Source: Bordetella parapertussis (GTDB lineage: Bacteria; Pseudomonadota; Gammaproteobacteria; Burkholderiales; Burkholderiaceae_C). From it: 20,747 nt of DNA. Shown here in pieces: positions 1 to 8,389 of this stretch. How positions within the stretch are numbered: position 1 is the first letter of the stretch; each line of letters begins with the position of its first letter. Made by a program: the position numbers and the translations under genes. A model generated the notes under the pieces. The model saw only the letters and a list, made by a program, of their open reading frames with translations. It searched no databases and was not told where the DNA came from. The DNA lies in NCBI GenBank assembly GCA_945875935.1, contig CAMCNE010000036.1, forward strand, positions 1-20,747. Direction: 5' to 3'.

Positions 1-488
1 AGCACGCGCACATTGCCCATCACCATGCCGCGGTCGGCGGCTTTGAGCATGTCGTAAATCGTGAGCAGGGCGATCTGCACGGCGGTGAGGGCTTCCATTT
101 CGACGCCGGTGCGGCCGTGGGTTTCGACCTGGACGGTGCAGATGACCCGGCTGGCCTCGCGGTCGATGGTGAAGTCGACCGCCACGCGGGTGATGGGCAG
201 CGGGTGGCACAGCGGGATCAACTCTGCCGTGCGCTTGGCGGCCAAGATGGCGGCGATGCGCGCCACGCCGAGCACATCGCCCTTGGCCGCGTGGCCGGCT
301 TCGATCAGCGCGAGCGTGGCGCTGAGCATGCAGATCTCGCCGCTGGCGCGCGCGATGCGGTGGGTTTCGGCCTTGGCCGACACGTCGACCATGTGGGCCT
401 GGCCAGCGCGGTCAAAGTGGGTCAGGGGCGATGGCGCGTTCGCGTCTGGCTCGGCTGACGGTTCGGCGCGGTGATCGGGTGCGGACAT
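1..488 (-). CDS. moaC: Cyclic pyranopterin monophosphate synthase MoaC (3' end cut by window)
   Basis: MoaC acts in the cytosol in molybdenum cofactor synthesis, converting the MoaA product (3',8-cyclo-7,8-dihydro-GTP) to cyclic pyranopterin monophosphate. The reverse-strand translation shows the family core in order: HMVDVSAKAETHR near residue 32, AAKGDV near 68, LIPLCHPLP near 90, the GVEMEALTA block near 128, and IYDMLKAADRGM near 143. The last holds the Asp and Lys matching E. coli Asp128 and Lys131. The ATG at 486-488 starts a frame with about 20 Pro/Ala/acidic residues before the conserved LTHFD segment; E. coli MoaC begins almost directly at LTH, so this is a short N-terminal extension. 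About 162 codons are visible. Compared with E. coli (161 residues plus the extension here), roughly the last 18 residues lie beyond the window edge. It is divergent from the BepA-like gene across 156 bp. The frame and motifs are seen; the function comes from the family. Confidence 0.96.
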   Translation of the reverse strand, partial: MSAPDHRAEPSAEPDANAPSPLTHFDRAGQAHMVDVSAKAETHRIARASGEICMLSATLALIEAGHAAKGDVLGVARIAAILAAKRTAELIPLCHPLPITRVAVDFTIDREASRVICTVQVETHGRTGVEMEALTAVQIALLTIYDMLKAADRGMVMGNVRV

Positions 489-644
489 GGCGTGGACGAC
501 CCCGAGGGGCGCGGCTGGCAGCAGGTTGGCTGGCATCATAGGCAGCTGGTACCCGAGGACAAGCGGCAGTCTGGGGCCTCAACGCTTGAACCTGGGCACC
601 TCGCGGGGGTCACACCCTGTGCCACCTTTGCGAAAGACCGCCCG

Positions 645-2327
645 ATGCCCATGCTTCACGACACCTTCAGGCCCGCCCACCGCCGACCGCTCATCTGGTG
701 TGTCAGCGTGGCGCTGAGCTTGGGCGCGTTGCTGCCCACGCAGGCACTCGCGCAGTACAACAACCTGCCCGCGCTGGGCGACACCGCCTCGGAAGACTTC
801 AACACCGGCACCGAGCGCCGGCTGGGCGACGCGATCATGCGCGAGATCCGCCGCGATCCCGACTACCTCGATGACCCGGTCCTGCTCGAGTACCTGCAGT
901 CGCTGTGGCAGCCCTTGCTGAGCGCTGCGCAGGCGCTGGGTGACGTCGATGACGACCTGAAGGACCGCTTTGCCTACGAGCCCTTTCTGGTTCGCGACCG
1001 TTCGGTCAACGCGTTCGCCCTGCCCGGCGGTTTCGTGGGGGTGCATCTGGGCTTGATGGCGATCACGCAAACGCGTGACGAGCTGGCGTCGGTGCTGGCG
1101 CACGAGATGACGCACGTCAACCAGCGCCACATCGCCCAGGGTTTTGCCAACAGCAAGAAGCAGAGCATCCTCACCGCAGCGGCCATGATCATTGGCATCC
1201 TCGCGGCCGCCCGCTCGGGTGGCGGCGATGCGGCCAACGCGATGATCTTGGGCGGGCAGGCCGCTGGCATCCAGGGGCAGTTGAATTTCTCGCGCCAGAT
1301 GGAGCGCGAGGCCGACCGCATCGGCATGGCCATGATGAGCACCGCCGGCTTCGAGCCTTCGGGGATGGCGGCGATGTTCGAGCGGCTGCAAAACGCCTCA
1401 CGGCTCAATGACTACGGCGGCTATCCGTATCTGCGCTCTCACCCGCTGACCACCGAGCGCATCGGCGAGGCTCGCGCGCGGCTGGGTGTCAGTGGCGTGG
1501 GCTCGCCGCGCGCGACCTTGAGCCAGCCCGCCTCGGCGCTCGAGCACACCGCAGCGCTGGCCCGTGCCCGGGTTTTGATGGACACGCGCCCGGAAGCGCT
1601 GCGCCGCTGGCAGTCACTGGCGGCCGACGGATCGGCACCCAGCGCGACGCGCGCCGAGCGCTTTGCCGATGCCTACTCGGCCGCGCTGGCGTCCGGCCTG
1701 CTGCGCGATTGGAAGCTCGCTGATGTGGCCTTGCGCAATGCGATGTCGCTGGCCCGTGGCTCTGGGGCACTTCAAAGCAACTACGCCCTGACGGCCCCGC
1801 CCTCGGCGCCAGTGGAGGCCGATGTGCGCGCCGAGCGGGCGGTTCTTCTGTTGCAGACGCAGTCGCTGATCGACCGCGGCCAGCCCGCCCAGGCGCGCGA
1901 GGCGCTGGCACCGCTGCTGCAGTCGGGCAGCCCGGTGTTGCCGAATGTGGCGAACACCTCGCGCCCGGTGCTGCTGATGTCTGCGCGGATCACGCTGGCG
2001 TCGCCGGGCGATGCCAACGCGGTGCGGCTGAGCACCGATCAGCTGCAGACCTGGGTGGCGCAGTACCCGCTGGATCCGCTGGCGTGGATGGCGCTCAGCC
2101 GCTTGCTCAAGCTGCAGGGGCAAAGCCTGAGCTCGCTGCGCGCTGAGGCCGAATCGTCTTACGCGCTGGGTGATCTGGCCGGTGCCATCGATCGCTTGCG
2201 AGCCGGCCGGCGCTTGGTCGGCCCCAACCCCAGCCAGAACGATTTCGTCGAGTTGTCGGTGATGGATTCGCGCTTGCGCACCATCGAAGCCCAGCGCCGG
2301 CAGCAGCTCAAGGACGCCCAGAGCTGA
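645..2327 (+). CDS. bepA: M48 family metalloprotease with C-terminal TPR-like domain, BepA/YfgC-like
   Basis: A periplasmic zinc metalloprotease of 560 residues. The start is the ATG at 645, with a GAAAG stretch 8-12 bases upstream; a second ATG at 651 is possible. The product opens with a basic stretch, a hydrophobic core and an ALA-Q type signal peptidase I site (about residues 1-36). Zinc-site residues are visible: HEMTH at 153-157, the EREAD glutamate at about 220, and a SHPLTTER segment with His about 266, which corresponds to the His-switch of E. coli BepA (His246). Residues from about 300 to the end are Ala/Leu-rich and helical, consistent with TPR repeats. E. coli BepA (487 residues) checks assembly of LptD and other outer-membrane proteins on the BAM complex and degrades stalled ones; the same role is inferred here. 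The macroglobulin gene starts 47 bp after the stop on the same strand, so co-transcription is possible. The longer open frame back to 471 would put about 58 unlikely residues before the signal peptide. Confidence 0.9.
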   Translation: MPMLHDTFRPAHRRPLIWCVSVALSLGALLPTQALAQYNNLPALGDTASEDFNTGTERRLGDAIMREIRRDPDYLDDPVLLEYLQSLWQPLLSAAQALGDVDDDLKDRFAYEPFLVRDRSVNAFALPGGFVGVHLGLMAITQTRDELASVLAHEMTHVNQRHIAQGFANSKKQSILTAAAMIIGILAAARSGGGDAANAMILGGQAAGIQGQLNFSRQMEREADRIGMAMMSTAGFEPSGMAAMFERLQNASRLNDYGGYPYLRSHPLTTERIGEARARLGVSGVGSPRATLSQPASALEHTAALARARVLMDTRPEALRRWQSLAADGSAPSATRAERFADAYSAALASGLLRDWKLADVALRNAMSLARGSGALQSNYALTAPPSAPVEADVRAERAVLLLQTQSLIDRGQPAQAREALAPLLQSGSPVLPNVANTSRPVLLMSARITLASPGDANAVRLSTDQLQTWVAQYPLDPLAWMALSRLLKLQGQSLSSLRAEAESSYALGDLAGAIDRLRAGRRLVGPNPSQNDFVELSVMDSRLRTIEAQRRQQLKDAQS

Positions 2328-2374
2328 CCACTTCGCACCGCTAGACTGCCCGCAGACTCGATACGGGGGCCGAT

Positions 2375-5300
2375 ATGGGTGTGACAACGCGCAACGCTGT
2401 TTGGGTGCTGCTGACACTGTGGGCGGGCTGGGCCCAGGCGGCCACCATCCGCAGCATGAGCCCGCAAGGCGAAGTGGCTCGCGTCGAGCAGGTGGCCATC
2501 AGCTTTGCGCAGGCCGTGGTGCCGATGGGCGAGCCGCGCCTGCCCGACCCGGTGACGCTCAGCTGCACCGGCATGCCGCCATCGGCCACCGCGCGCAGCG
2601 GGCGATGGACCAGCGAGCGCGATTGGGTGTTCGACTTCGATGAGGCCTTGCCACCGGGCGTGAGTTGCACCGTGCAGGCCCGCTCTGACTGGAAGCCGCT
2701 GGCCGCTGCTGGCGCGCTTTCGGGCAACACCCGCTTTCAGTTCAGCACCGGCGGGCCCATGGTGCTGTATCCGCAGCCTTACGACGGCGCGCAGATCGAG
2801 GAAGACCAGCATTTCGTGTTCGCGCTCAATGGCGCGGCCACCGAGCGCAGCGTGTCCGAGCGCACCTGGTGCGAGGTCGATGGCATCGGCGAGCGCCTGC
2901 CCGTGCGCATCGTGGTCGGTTCGCTGCGCGAGCAGATCCTCAAGGCCACCGGAGCGCGCGCTTTGAAAGACGCCAAGCTCGAAGCCGAGCGGCAGGCCAA
3001 GCTGCTGGTGCTGAGCTGCCCGCGCGCACTGCCCGCCGACACCGAGGTGCGCGTGGTGTGGGGCCAAGGCATTGCGGCGGCCGTCAACCCGCGTGTGGTC
3101 ACCCGCAGCGAGCAGCGGTTTGCCTTCAAGGTGCGGCCCAAATTCAGCGCCGAGTTTTCCTGCGAGCGCGAGCGCGCCGGCGCGCCTTGCCTGCCGATAC
3201 GCCCGCTCACGCTGCGCTTTTCAGCGCCTGTCGAGCGCGGGCTCGCCGAGCAGGTTCGACTGGTGGGCGCCAACGGCAAACCGATCGCTCCGCTGAACGA
3301 TCCTGACGATAAGTCGACCGAGGTCTATGCCGTCACGCTGGCGCTGCGCGTGGCTGAAAACACCGTCTACACGCTGACGCTGCCCGCCGGATTGAAGGAC
3401 ACCACCGGGCGGCCGCTGGCCAATGCCGATGCCTTCCCGATGCGGGTTGCCACCGGCGACGCACCGCCGATCGCCAAGTTCTCGGCCGCGCCCTTTGGCA
3501 TCGTCGAGCGCTACGTCGATGCACCGGGCTCGACGGCCACGCCGCCGCTGCTGCCGCTCACGCTGCGTCACGTGCAAGGCGATCTGCGCCCGGCCGCCAC
3601 CCAGGGCGCGGTGCGCGTGCGCCGCTTGCAAACCGATGCCGACATCCTGGCCTGGTACGCCAAGGTGCGCCGGTATCACGACAACCAGATCAGCGCGCGC
3701 GATGCCGGCTTGCCCAAGGACCAGTGGACGACCACCGTGACGCACATGGATGGCCGTGGCCGCACCCACCGCACGCAGGTTGATCGCTGGGTGCAAACGC
3801 GCACGCTGTCGCTGCTCAAGACCGATGCGGCCGCCAAGCGGCTCGATCTGCCGCAGTTGCAAGGGGGCGATCCGCGGCCGTTCGAGGTGGTGGGCATTCC
3901 ACTGGTCGAACCGGGCTTCCATGTGGTCGAGGTCGAATCGGCGCGGCTCGGACAGGCTCTGCTCGATCCGCAGGCGCCGATGTATGTGCGCACCGGCGCG
4001 CTGGTCACCAACCTGGGCGTGCACGCCAAGATCGGCCGCGAGAACAGCGCGGTGTGGGTGACCTCGCTGGACCGCGGCCGTCCGGTCGAAGCCGCCGATG
4101 TGGCGATCAGCGACTGCCGTGGCAAGCTGCTCTGGTCGGGGCGCACCGATGCGCGTGGTCTGGCCCTGGTGCCCCAAGCCCTCGAGCCGCAGCCCGCCGA
4201 GTGCCTCGTCGATGACGCCTATTTCGTCAGCGCACGCAAGGCCGACTCGTCACGCCCCGGCAGCCCGGTCGACACCGCTTTCGTGTTCAGCAACTGGCAT
4301 CAGGGCATCGAGCCCTGGCGTTTCAACCAGCCCACCAGCCGCAGCCTGCAGCGCGATTCGGTGGCGCACACGGTGTTTGACCGCACTTTGCTCAGAGCCG
4401 GCGAAACGGTGTCGATGAAGCACTTTCTGCGCGCCGAAACCTTGAGCGGACTGGCGCCGTGGAACAAGGGCGAGCTGCCCACGCGCATGAAGATCGTTCA
4501 CCAGGGCAGCGGCCAGCAGATCGTGCAGCCGCTGGTGTGGAACGGCACGCGAAACGCGCTGGCGAGCTGGGTCATTCCGCCAGCGGCCAAGCTGGGTCAG
4601 TACGACGTGTGGCTGGAGCGCGAAGGCGTCGATGAGCGCAGTCAGGCCAACTGGTTCAGCGGCAGTTTCCGGGTCGAGGAGTTCAGCGTGCCGCTGGTCG
4701 ATGCGCGTCTGAGTGCACCGGCCCAGGTGCCGATCGCACCGCGTGAGCTGCCGCTGGGCGTGCAGATGACGCACCTGTCGGGCGGCGCGATGGCGAACTC
4801 GCCGGCGCAGGTCTCGGCGCTGCTCAAGCCGCGCATCGTGGAATTCGCCGGCTACGAGGGCTACAACTTCACGCCGCCCAGCGAGGTGCAGCCGGCCAAC
4901 GGCCCCGATGACGATGCCGAGGCCGCGCCGGTCGACCGGCTGGTCGCCGACAAGCTCGCGGTGATCACCGACGCCCAGGGCGCGGCCACGGTGACGCTGA
5001 AGAACCTGCCGGCCATCAGCCGTGCTTCAGAGCTGCACAGCGAGCTCAGCTACCTCGATCCCAACGGCCAGACGCAGACCGTCACCAGCCGCATCGACCT
5101 GTGGCCCAGCGCCGTGGTGCTGGGTGTCAAGTCGCGTTCGTGGGCCAGCCAGCAGGGCTCGGTCAGGTTCGATGTGGTCGCACTCAACACACGCGGTCGG
5201 CCGATCGGCCGTCAGGCCGTCGAGGTGCGCGGTCGGCTGTCGCAGACCCTGAGCAGCCGCACCCGCATCGTCGGCGGTTTCTACGCCTACGACAACCGCA

Positions 5301-8300
5301 CCGAGCTGAAGGACCTGGGCGTGCTGTGCAGCGGCATCACCGACGAGCGCGGTGCGCTGGCGTGCGATGCGCAGATCAACACGCCCGGGCAGATTGAGCT
5401 GATCGCGCAGGCCAAGGACGCCGCGGGCCATCTTGCGCAGGCGGCCACCGGCGTGTGGGTGACGCGTCAGGGCGAGCTGTGGTTCGCGCAGGACAACGAC
5501 GACCGCATCGACGTGCTGCCCGAAAAGTCGCGCTATGAGCCCGGCGACACCGCGCGGCTGCAGGTGCGCATGCCCTACCGCGAGGCGACCGCGCTGGTCA
5601 GCGTCGAACGTGAAGGTCTGATCGACACCCGTGTGGTCACGTTGCGCGGCCGCGACCCGACCGTCGAGCTGAAGATCGACAAGTCGTGGGGGCCCAATGT
5701 GTACGTCAGCGTGCTGGTGCTGCGCGGGCGCATCAGCGAGGTGCCTTGGTATTCGCTGTTCACCTGGGGCTGGCGCGAGCCGCTGAGCTGGGCGCGCTCG
5801 TTCTGGTACGACGGCCGCGAGTACCACTCGCCCACCGCCATGGTCGATCTGTCCAAGCCCTCGTTCAAGTTCGGCGTGGCCGCGCTGCAGGTGGGCATCG
5901 CCGCGCATGAGCTTTCGGTCAAGGTGAGCACCGACCGGCCGCAGTACGCGGTGCGGCAAAAGGTGCAGGCGCACATCCAGGTCACGCAGGCCGTGGCCGG
6001 CGGCAAGGCCACCGGTGCGCCCCTGGCCGGCACCGAAGTCACGTTCGCCGCGGTCGATGAAAGCCTGCTCGAACTCAAGCCCAACGACTCGTGGAACCTG
6101 CTCAACGCGATGATGCGCAAGCGCGCCTGGGGCGTCGAGACCAGCACCGCCCAGGGCGAAATCATCGGCCGGCGCCACTACGGTCGCAAGGCGGTGGCCG
6201 CCGGCGGCGGCGGCGGTCGCGGCGGCACGCGCGAGCTGTTCGACACGCTGCTGCTGTGGCAGGCCACCGTCAAGCTCGACGCCAAGGGCGAGGCCCGCAT
6301 CGAGGTGCCCCTCAACGACTCGCTCACTCGGTTCAGGCTGGTCGCGATCGCCGACGGCCCGCCGGGTGCCGGGATCGCCACCTTCGGCACCGGCAGCACC
6401 ACGGTGCGTGTGACGCAGGACCTGCAGTTGCTGCCTGGCTTGCCGCCGCTGGTGCGTGGTGGTGACAGCTTCAATGCGACGCTGACGCTGCGCAACACCA
6501 CAGCACGCGAGATGAAGGTGCGCGCCACGCTGGCCGGTGCGGTCAACCGCGACGGCGCGGCTGCAGGCCCGGCGCTGGCTTTCGCCGCGCAGGATGTGGT
6601 GCTTGCCTCCGGTGCGGCGCGCGAGATCGGCTGGCCGGTGAGCGTGCCGGTGGACGCGTCAAACATCGTGTGGGACGCTGCGGTCGAGTCGCTGAGCGTT
6701 GCGGGTGATGCTGCGCCTGTGGCGAAGGACCGCGTCAAGCTCACGCAGCGGGTGGCCGAGGCGGTGCCCACGCGCGTCATGCAGGCCACGCTGGCGCGGC
6801 TGGACGGCGCCTACTCGCTGCCGGTGGCCGCGCCGAGCGGTGCGCTGCCCGAGGCCGGCGTCAAGCGCGGTGGCGTGCGCGTGGGTCTGCAGCCCCGACT
6901 CGGCAGCGCGCTGCCGGGCCTGCGCCGCTACTTCGAGACCTATCCGTTTGGCTGTCTCGAACAAAAGGCGGCCAAGGCGATCGGCCTGCACGATGCGGCG
7001 CGCTGGGCCGAGGTGGTCGACGTGCTGCCCACCTACCTCGATGCCGATGGTCTGGCCAACTACTTTCCACCGCGCGCGGGTGAAGCCTCGGCGGGCAACG
7101 ACCGTCTGACCGCGCAACTGATCGCCACCGCGCAAGAGGCCGGCTTCGCGCTGCCCGACACGACCCGCAACGCGATGCTCGATGGGCTCGCGGCTTTCGT
7201 CGAAGGGCGCATCGATCGCAGGCCGTGGGCCCCGGCTTCGGCGCAGTCCATCAACCTCGCGGTGCGCAAGCTGGCCGCGCTCGATGCGCTGGCGCGATAC
7301 GGCCGGGCGCAGCCGCGCATGCTGGGTTCGATCGCGCTCACGCCCAACGCCTGGCCCACCGCCGCGGTGATCGACTGGCTGAACCTGCTGCGGCGCTTTG
7401 GTGCCCAGAATCTGGCCATGGGCGAGCTGCCGCAGCGCATCGAGCAGGCGCAGCAGATCTTGCGCAGCCGTCTGGCGCTGGGCGGCACCACGCTGAAGTT
7501 CAGCGACGAGGCCGGCGACCACTGGTGGTGGCTGATGGACAACGCCGATGCCAACGCCGCACGGCTGATCCTGGCCGTGATGGACGAACCCGCCTGGCGC
7601 GACGACCTCCCGCGCATGGTCGTGGGCAGCCTGGGCCGCCAGCGCGAGGGCGCGTGGTCGACCACCACCGCCAACCTGTGGGGTGCCATCGCGCTCGATC
7701 GCTTTGCAGCGAAGTTCGAGTCGCAGCCGGTCACCGGCATCAGCGAGCTGCGGCTGGGTGCTGCGGGCTCATCGCCAGTGCAGCCGCCAGCCACTTTTGA
7801 CTGGGCCAAGCAGCCTGATGGCGGTGCCCTCACGCTGCCCTGGCCCGAGGCTGCAGCGACCTTGTCGGCGCGCCAGCAAGGCAGCGGCGCACCGTGGCTT
7901 TCGGTGCAAAGCCTGGCGGCGGTGGCCTTGACGCAGCCGATCCGCGCGGGTTACGGCGTCAAGCGCAGCCTGATCGCGGTGTCGCGCAAGGACGCGTCGC
8001 GCTGGTCGCGCGGCGATGTGCTGCGCGTGCGGCTGGAGATCGACGCACGCGCCGACATGAGCTGGGTGGTGGTGAGCGATCCGGTGCCCGGTGGCGCGGC
8101 GTTGCTGGGCTCGGGGCTGGGCCGTGACAGCGCCATCGCGGCCGGTGCTGCGGTGACCGCAGGTGACGATGTCGCCGCGTCGAGTGCCAGCATCGCCTAC
8201 GACGAGCGCAGCGTCGAGGCCTTCCGCCGCTACTACGCCCACATGCCGCGCGGGCGCCACGTGCTCGAGTACACGCTGCGCCTGAACAGCGTGGGTCGCT

Positions 8301-8389
8301 TTGCCCTGCCGCCCACGCGCATCGAGGCGATGTACGCGCCCGAGTCCTTTGGCGAGCTGCCCAACGCGGCGATTGACGTGACGCCGTGA
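2375..8389 (+). CDS. Bacterial alpha-2-macroglobulin (thioester protease trap), 2004 aa
   Basis: A large exported protease inhibitor of the COG2373 / YfhM family. Bacterial macroglobulins expose a bait region; when a protease cuts it, the protein changes shape and a thioester captures the attacker. A signal peptide ends at AQA-A (residues 20-23). There is no lipobox Cys, so unlike E. coli YfhM it looks soluble in the periplasm. Recognisable blocks are an MG domain beginning TNLGVHAKI (about 541), the MG3-like VFDRTLLRAGETV (about 665), an EKSRYEPGDTARL strand (about 1047), AAVDESLLE (about 1225), a basic then Gly-rich stretch (about 1260-1287, probable bait region), the thioester CLEQ at 1527-1530 following FETYPFG, the helical thioester domain with SAQSINLAVRKLAALDALARYG, and a C-terminal macroglobulin domain (about 1875-2004). 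The length exceeds E. coli YfhM (1653). A GGGGG stretch lies about 7 bases before the ATG. The stop overlaps the pbpC start, the classical partner. Confidence 0.95.
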   Translation: MGVTTRNAVWVLLTLWAGWAQAATIRSMSPQGEVARVEQVAISFAQAVVPMGEPRLPDPVTLSCTGMPPSATARSGRWTSERDWVFDFDEALPPGVSCTVQARSDWKPLAAAGALSGNTRFQFSTGGPMVLYPQPYDGAQIEEDQHFVFALNGAATERSVSERTWCEVDGIGERLPVRIVVGSLREQILKATGARALKDAKLEAERQAKLLVLSCPRALPADTEVRVVWGQGIAAAVNPRVVTRSEQRFAFKVRPKFSAEFSCERERAGAPCLPIRPLTLRFSAPVERGLAEQVRLVGANGKPIAPLNDPDDKSTEVYAVTLALRVAENTVYTLTLPAGLKDTTGRPLANADAFPMRVATGDAPPIAKFSAAPFGIVERYVDAPGSTATPPLLPLTLRHVQGDLRPAATQGAVRVRRLQTDADILAWYAKVRRYHDNQISARDAGLPKDQWTTTVTHMDGRGRTHRTQVDRWVQTRTLSLLKTDAAAKRLDLPQLQGGDPRPFEVVGIPLVEPGFHVVEVESARLGQALLDPQAPMYVRTGALVTNLGVHAKIGRENSAVWVTSLDRGRPVEAADVAISDCRGKLLWSGRTDARGLALVPQALEPQPAECLVDDAYFVSARKADSSRPGSPVDTAFVFSNWHQGIEPWRFNQPTSRSLQRDSVAHTVFDRTLLRAGETVSMKHFLRAETLSGLAPWNKGELPTRMKIVHQGSGQQIVQPLVWNGTRNALASWVIPPAAKLGQYDVWLEREGVDERSQANWFSGSFRVEEFSVPLVDARLSAPAQVPIAPRELPLGVQMTHLSGGAMANSPAQVSALLKPRIVEFAGYEGYNFTPPSEVQPANGPDDDAEAAPVDRLVADKLAVITDAQGAATVTLKNLPAISRASELHSELSYLDPNGQTQTVTSRIDLWPSAVVLGVKSRSWASQQGSVRFDVVALNTRGRPIGRQAVEVRGRLSQTLSSRTRIVGGFYAYDNRTELKDLGVLCSGITDERGALACDAQINTPGQIELIAQAKDAAGHLAQAATGVWVTRQGELWFAQDNDDRIDVLPEKSRYEPGDTARLQVRMPYREATALVSVEREGLIDTRVVTLRGRDPTVELKIDKSWGPNVYVSVLVLRGRISEVPWYSLFTWGWREPLSWARSFWYDGREYHSPTAMVDLSKPSFKFGVAALQVGIAAHELSVKVSTDRPQYAVRQKVQAHIQVTQAVAGGKATGAPLAGTEVTFAAVDESLLELKPNDSWNLLNAMMRKRAWGVETSTAQGEIIGRRHYGRKAVAAGGGGGRGGTRELFDTLLLWQATVKLDAKGEARIEVPLNDSLTRFRLVAIADGPPGAGIATFGTGSTTVRVTQDLQLLPGLPPLVRGGDSFNATLTLRNTTAREMKVRATLAGAVNRDGAAAGPALAFAAQDVVLASGAAREIGWPVSVPVDASNIVWDAAVESLSVAGDAAPVAKDRVKLTQRVAEAVPTRVMQATLARLDGAYSLPVAAPSGALPEAGVKRGGVRVGLQPRLGSALPGLRRYFETYPFGCLEQKAAKAIGLHDAARWAEVVDVLPTYLDADGLANYFPPRAGEASAGNDRLTAQLIATAQEAGFALPDTTRNAMLDGLAAFVEGRIDRRPWAPASAQSINLAVRKLAALDALARYGRAQPRMLGSIALTPNAWPTAAVIDWLNLLRRFGAQNLAMGELPQRIEQAQQILRSRLALGGTTLKFSDEAGDHWWWLMDNADANAARLILAVMDEPAWRDDLPRMVVGSLGRQREGAWSTTTANLWGAIALDRFAAKFESQPVTGISELRLGAAGSSPVQPPATFDWAKQPDGGALTLPWPEAAATLSARQQGSGAPWLSVQSLAAVALTQPIRAGYGVKRSLIAVSRKDASRWSRGDVLRVRLEIDARADMSWVVVSDPVPGGAALLGSGLGRDSAIAAGAAVTAGDDVAASSASIAYDERSVEAFRRYYAHMPRGRHVLEYTLRLNSVGRFALPPTRIEAMYAPESFGELPNAAIDVTP

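Noticed and set aside
61..474. Plus-strand open frames over the moaC region
   Set aside because: The minus strand gives an unbroken MoaC with all conserved blocks; the plus frames have no similarity to a known protein.
5027..6178. A 383-codon minus-strand open frame within the macroglobulin gene
   Set aside because: Antisense artefact of high GC; His/Arg-rich translation with no recognisable fold, and the sense frame is continuous and family-like.
6199..6228. GGC-rich run in the macroglobulin gene as a functional DNA repeat or phase-variable tract
   Set aside because: It is short and mixed (GGC with GGT and CGC codons) and simply encodes the Gly-rich bait segment; there is no long pure tract that would slip often.
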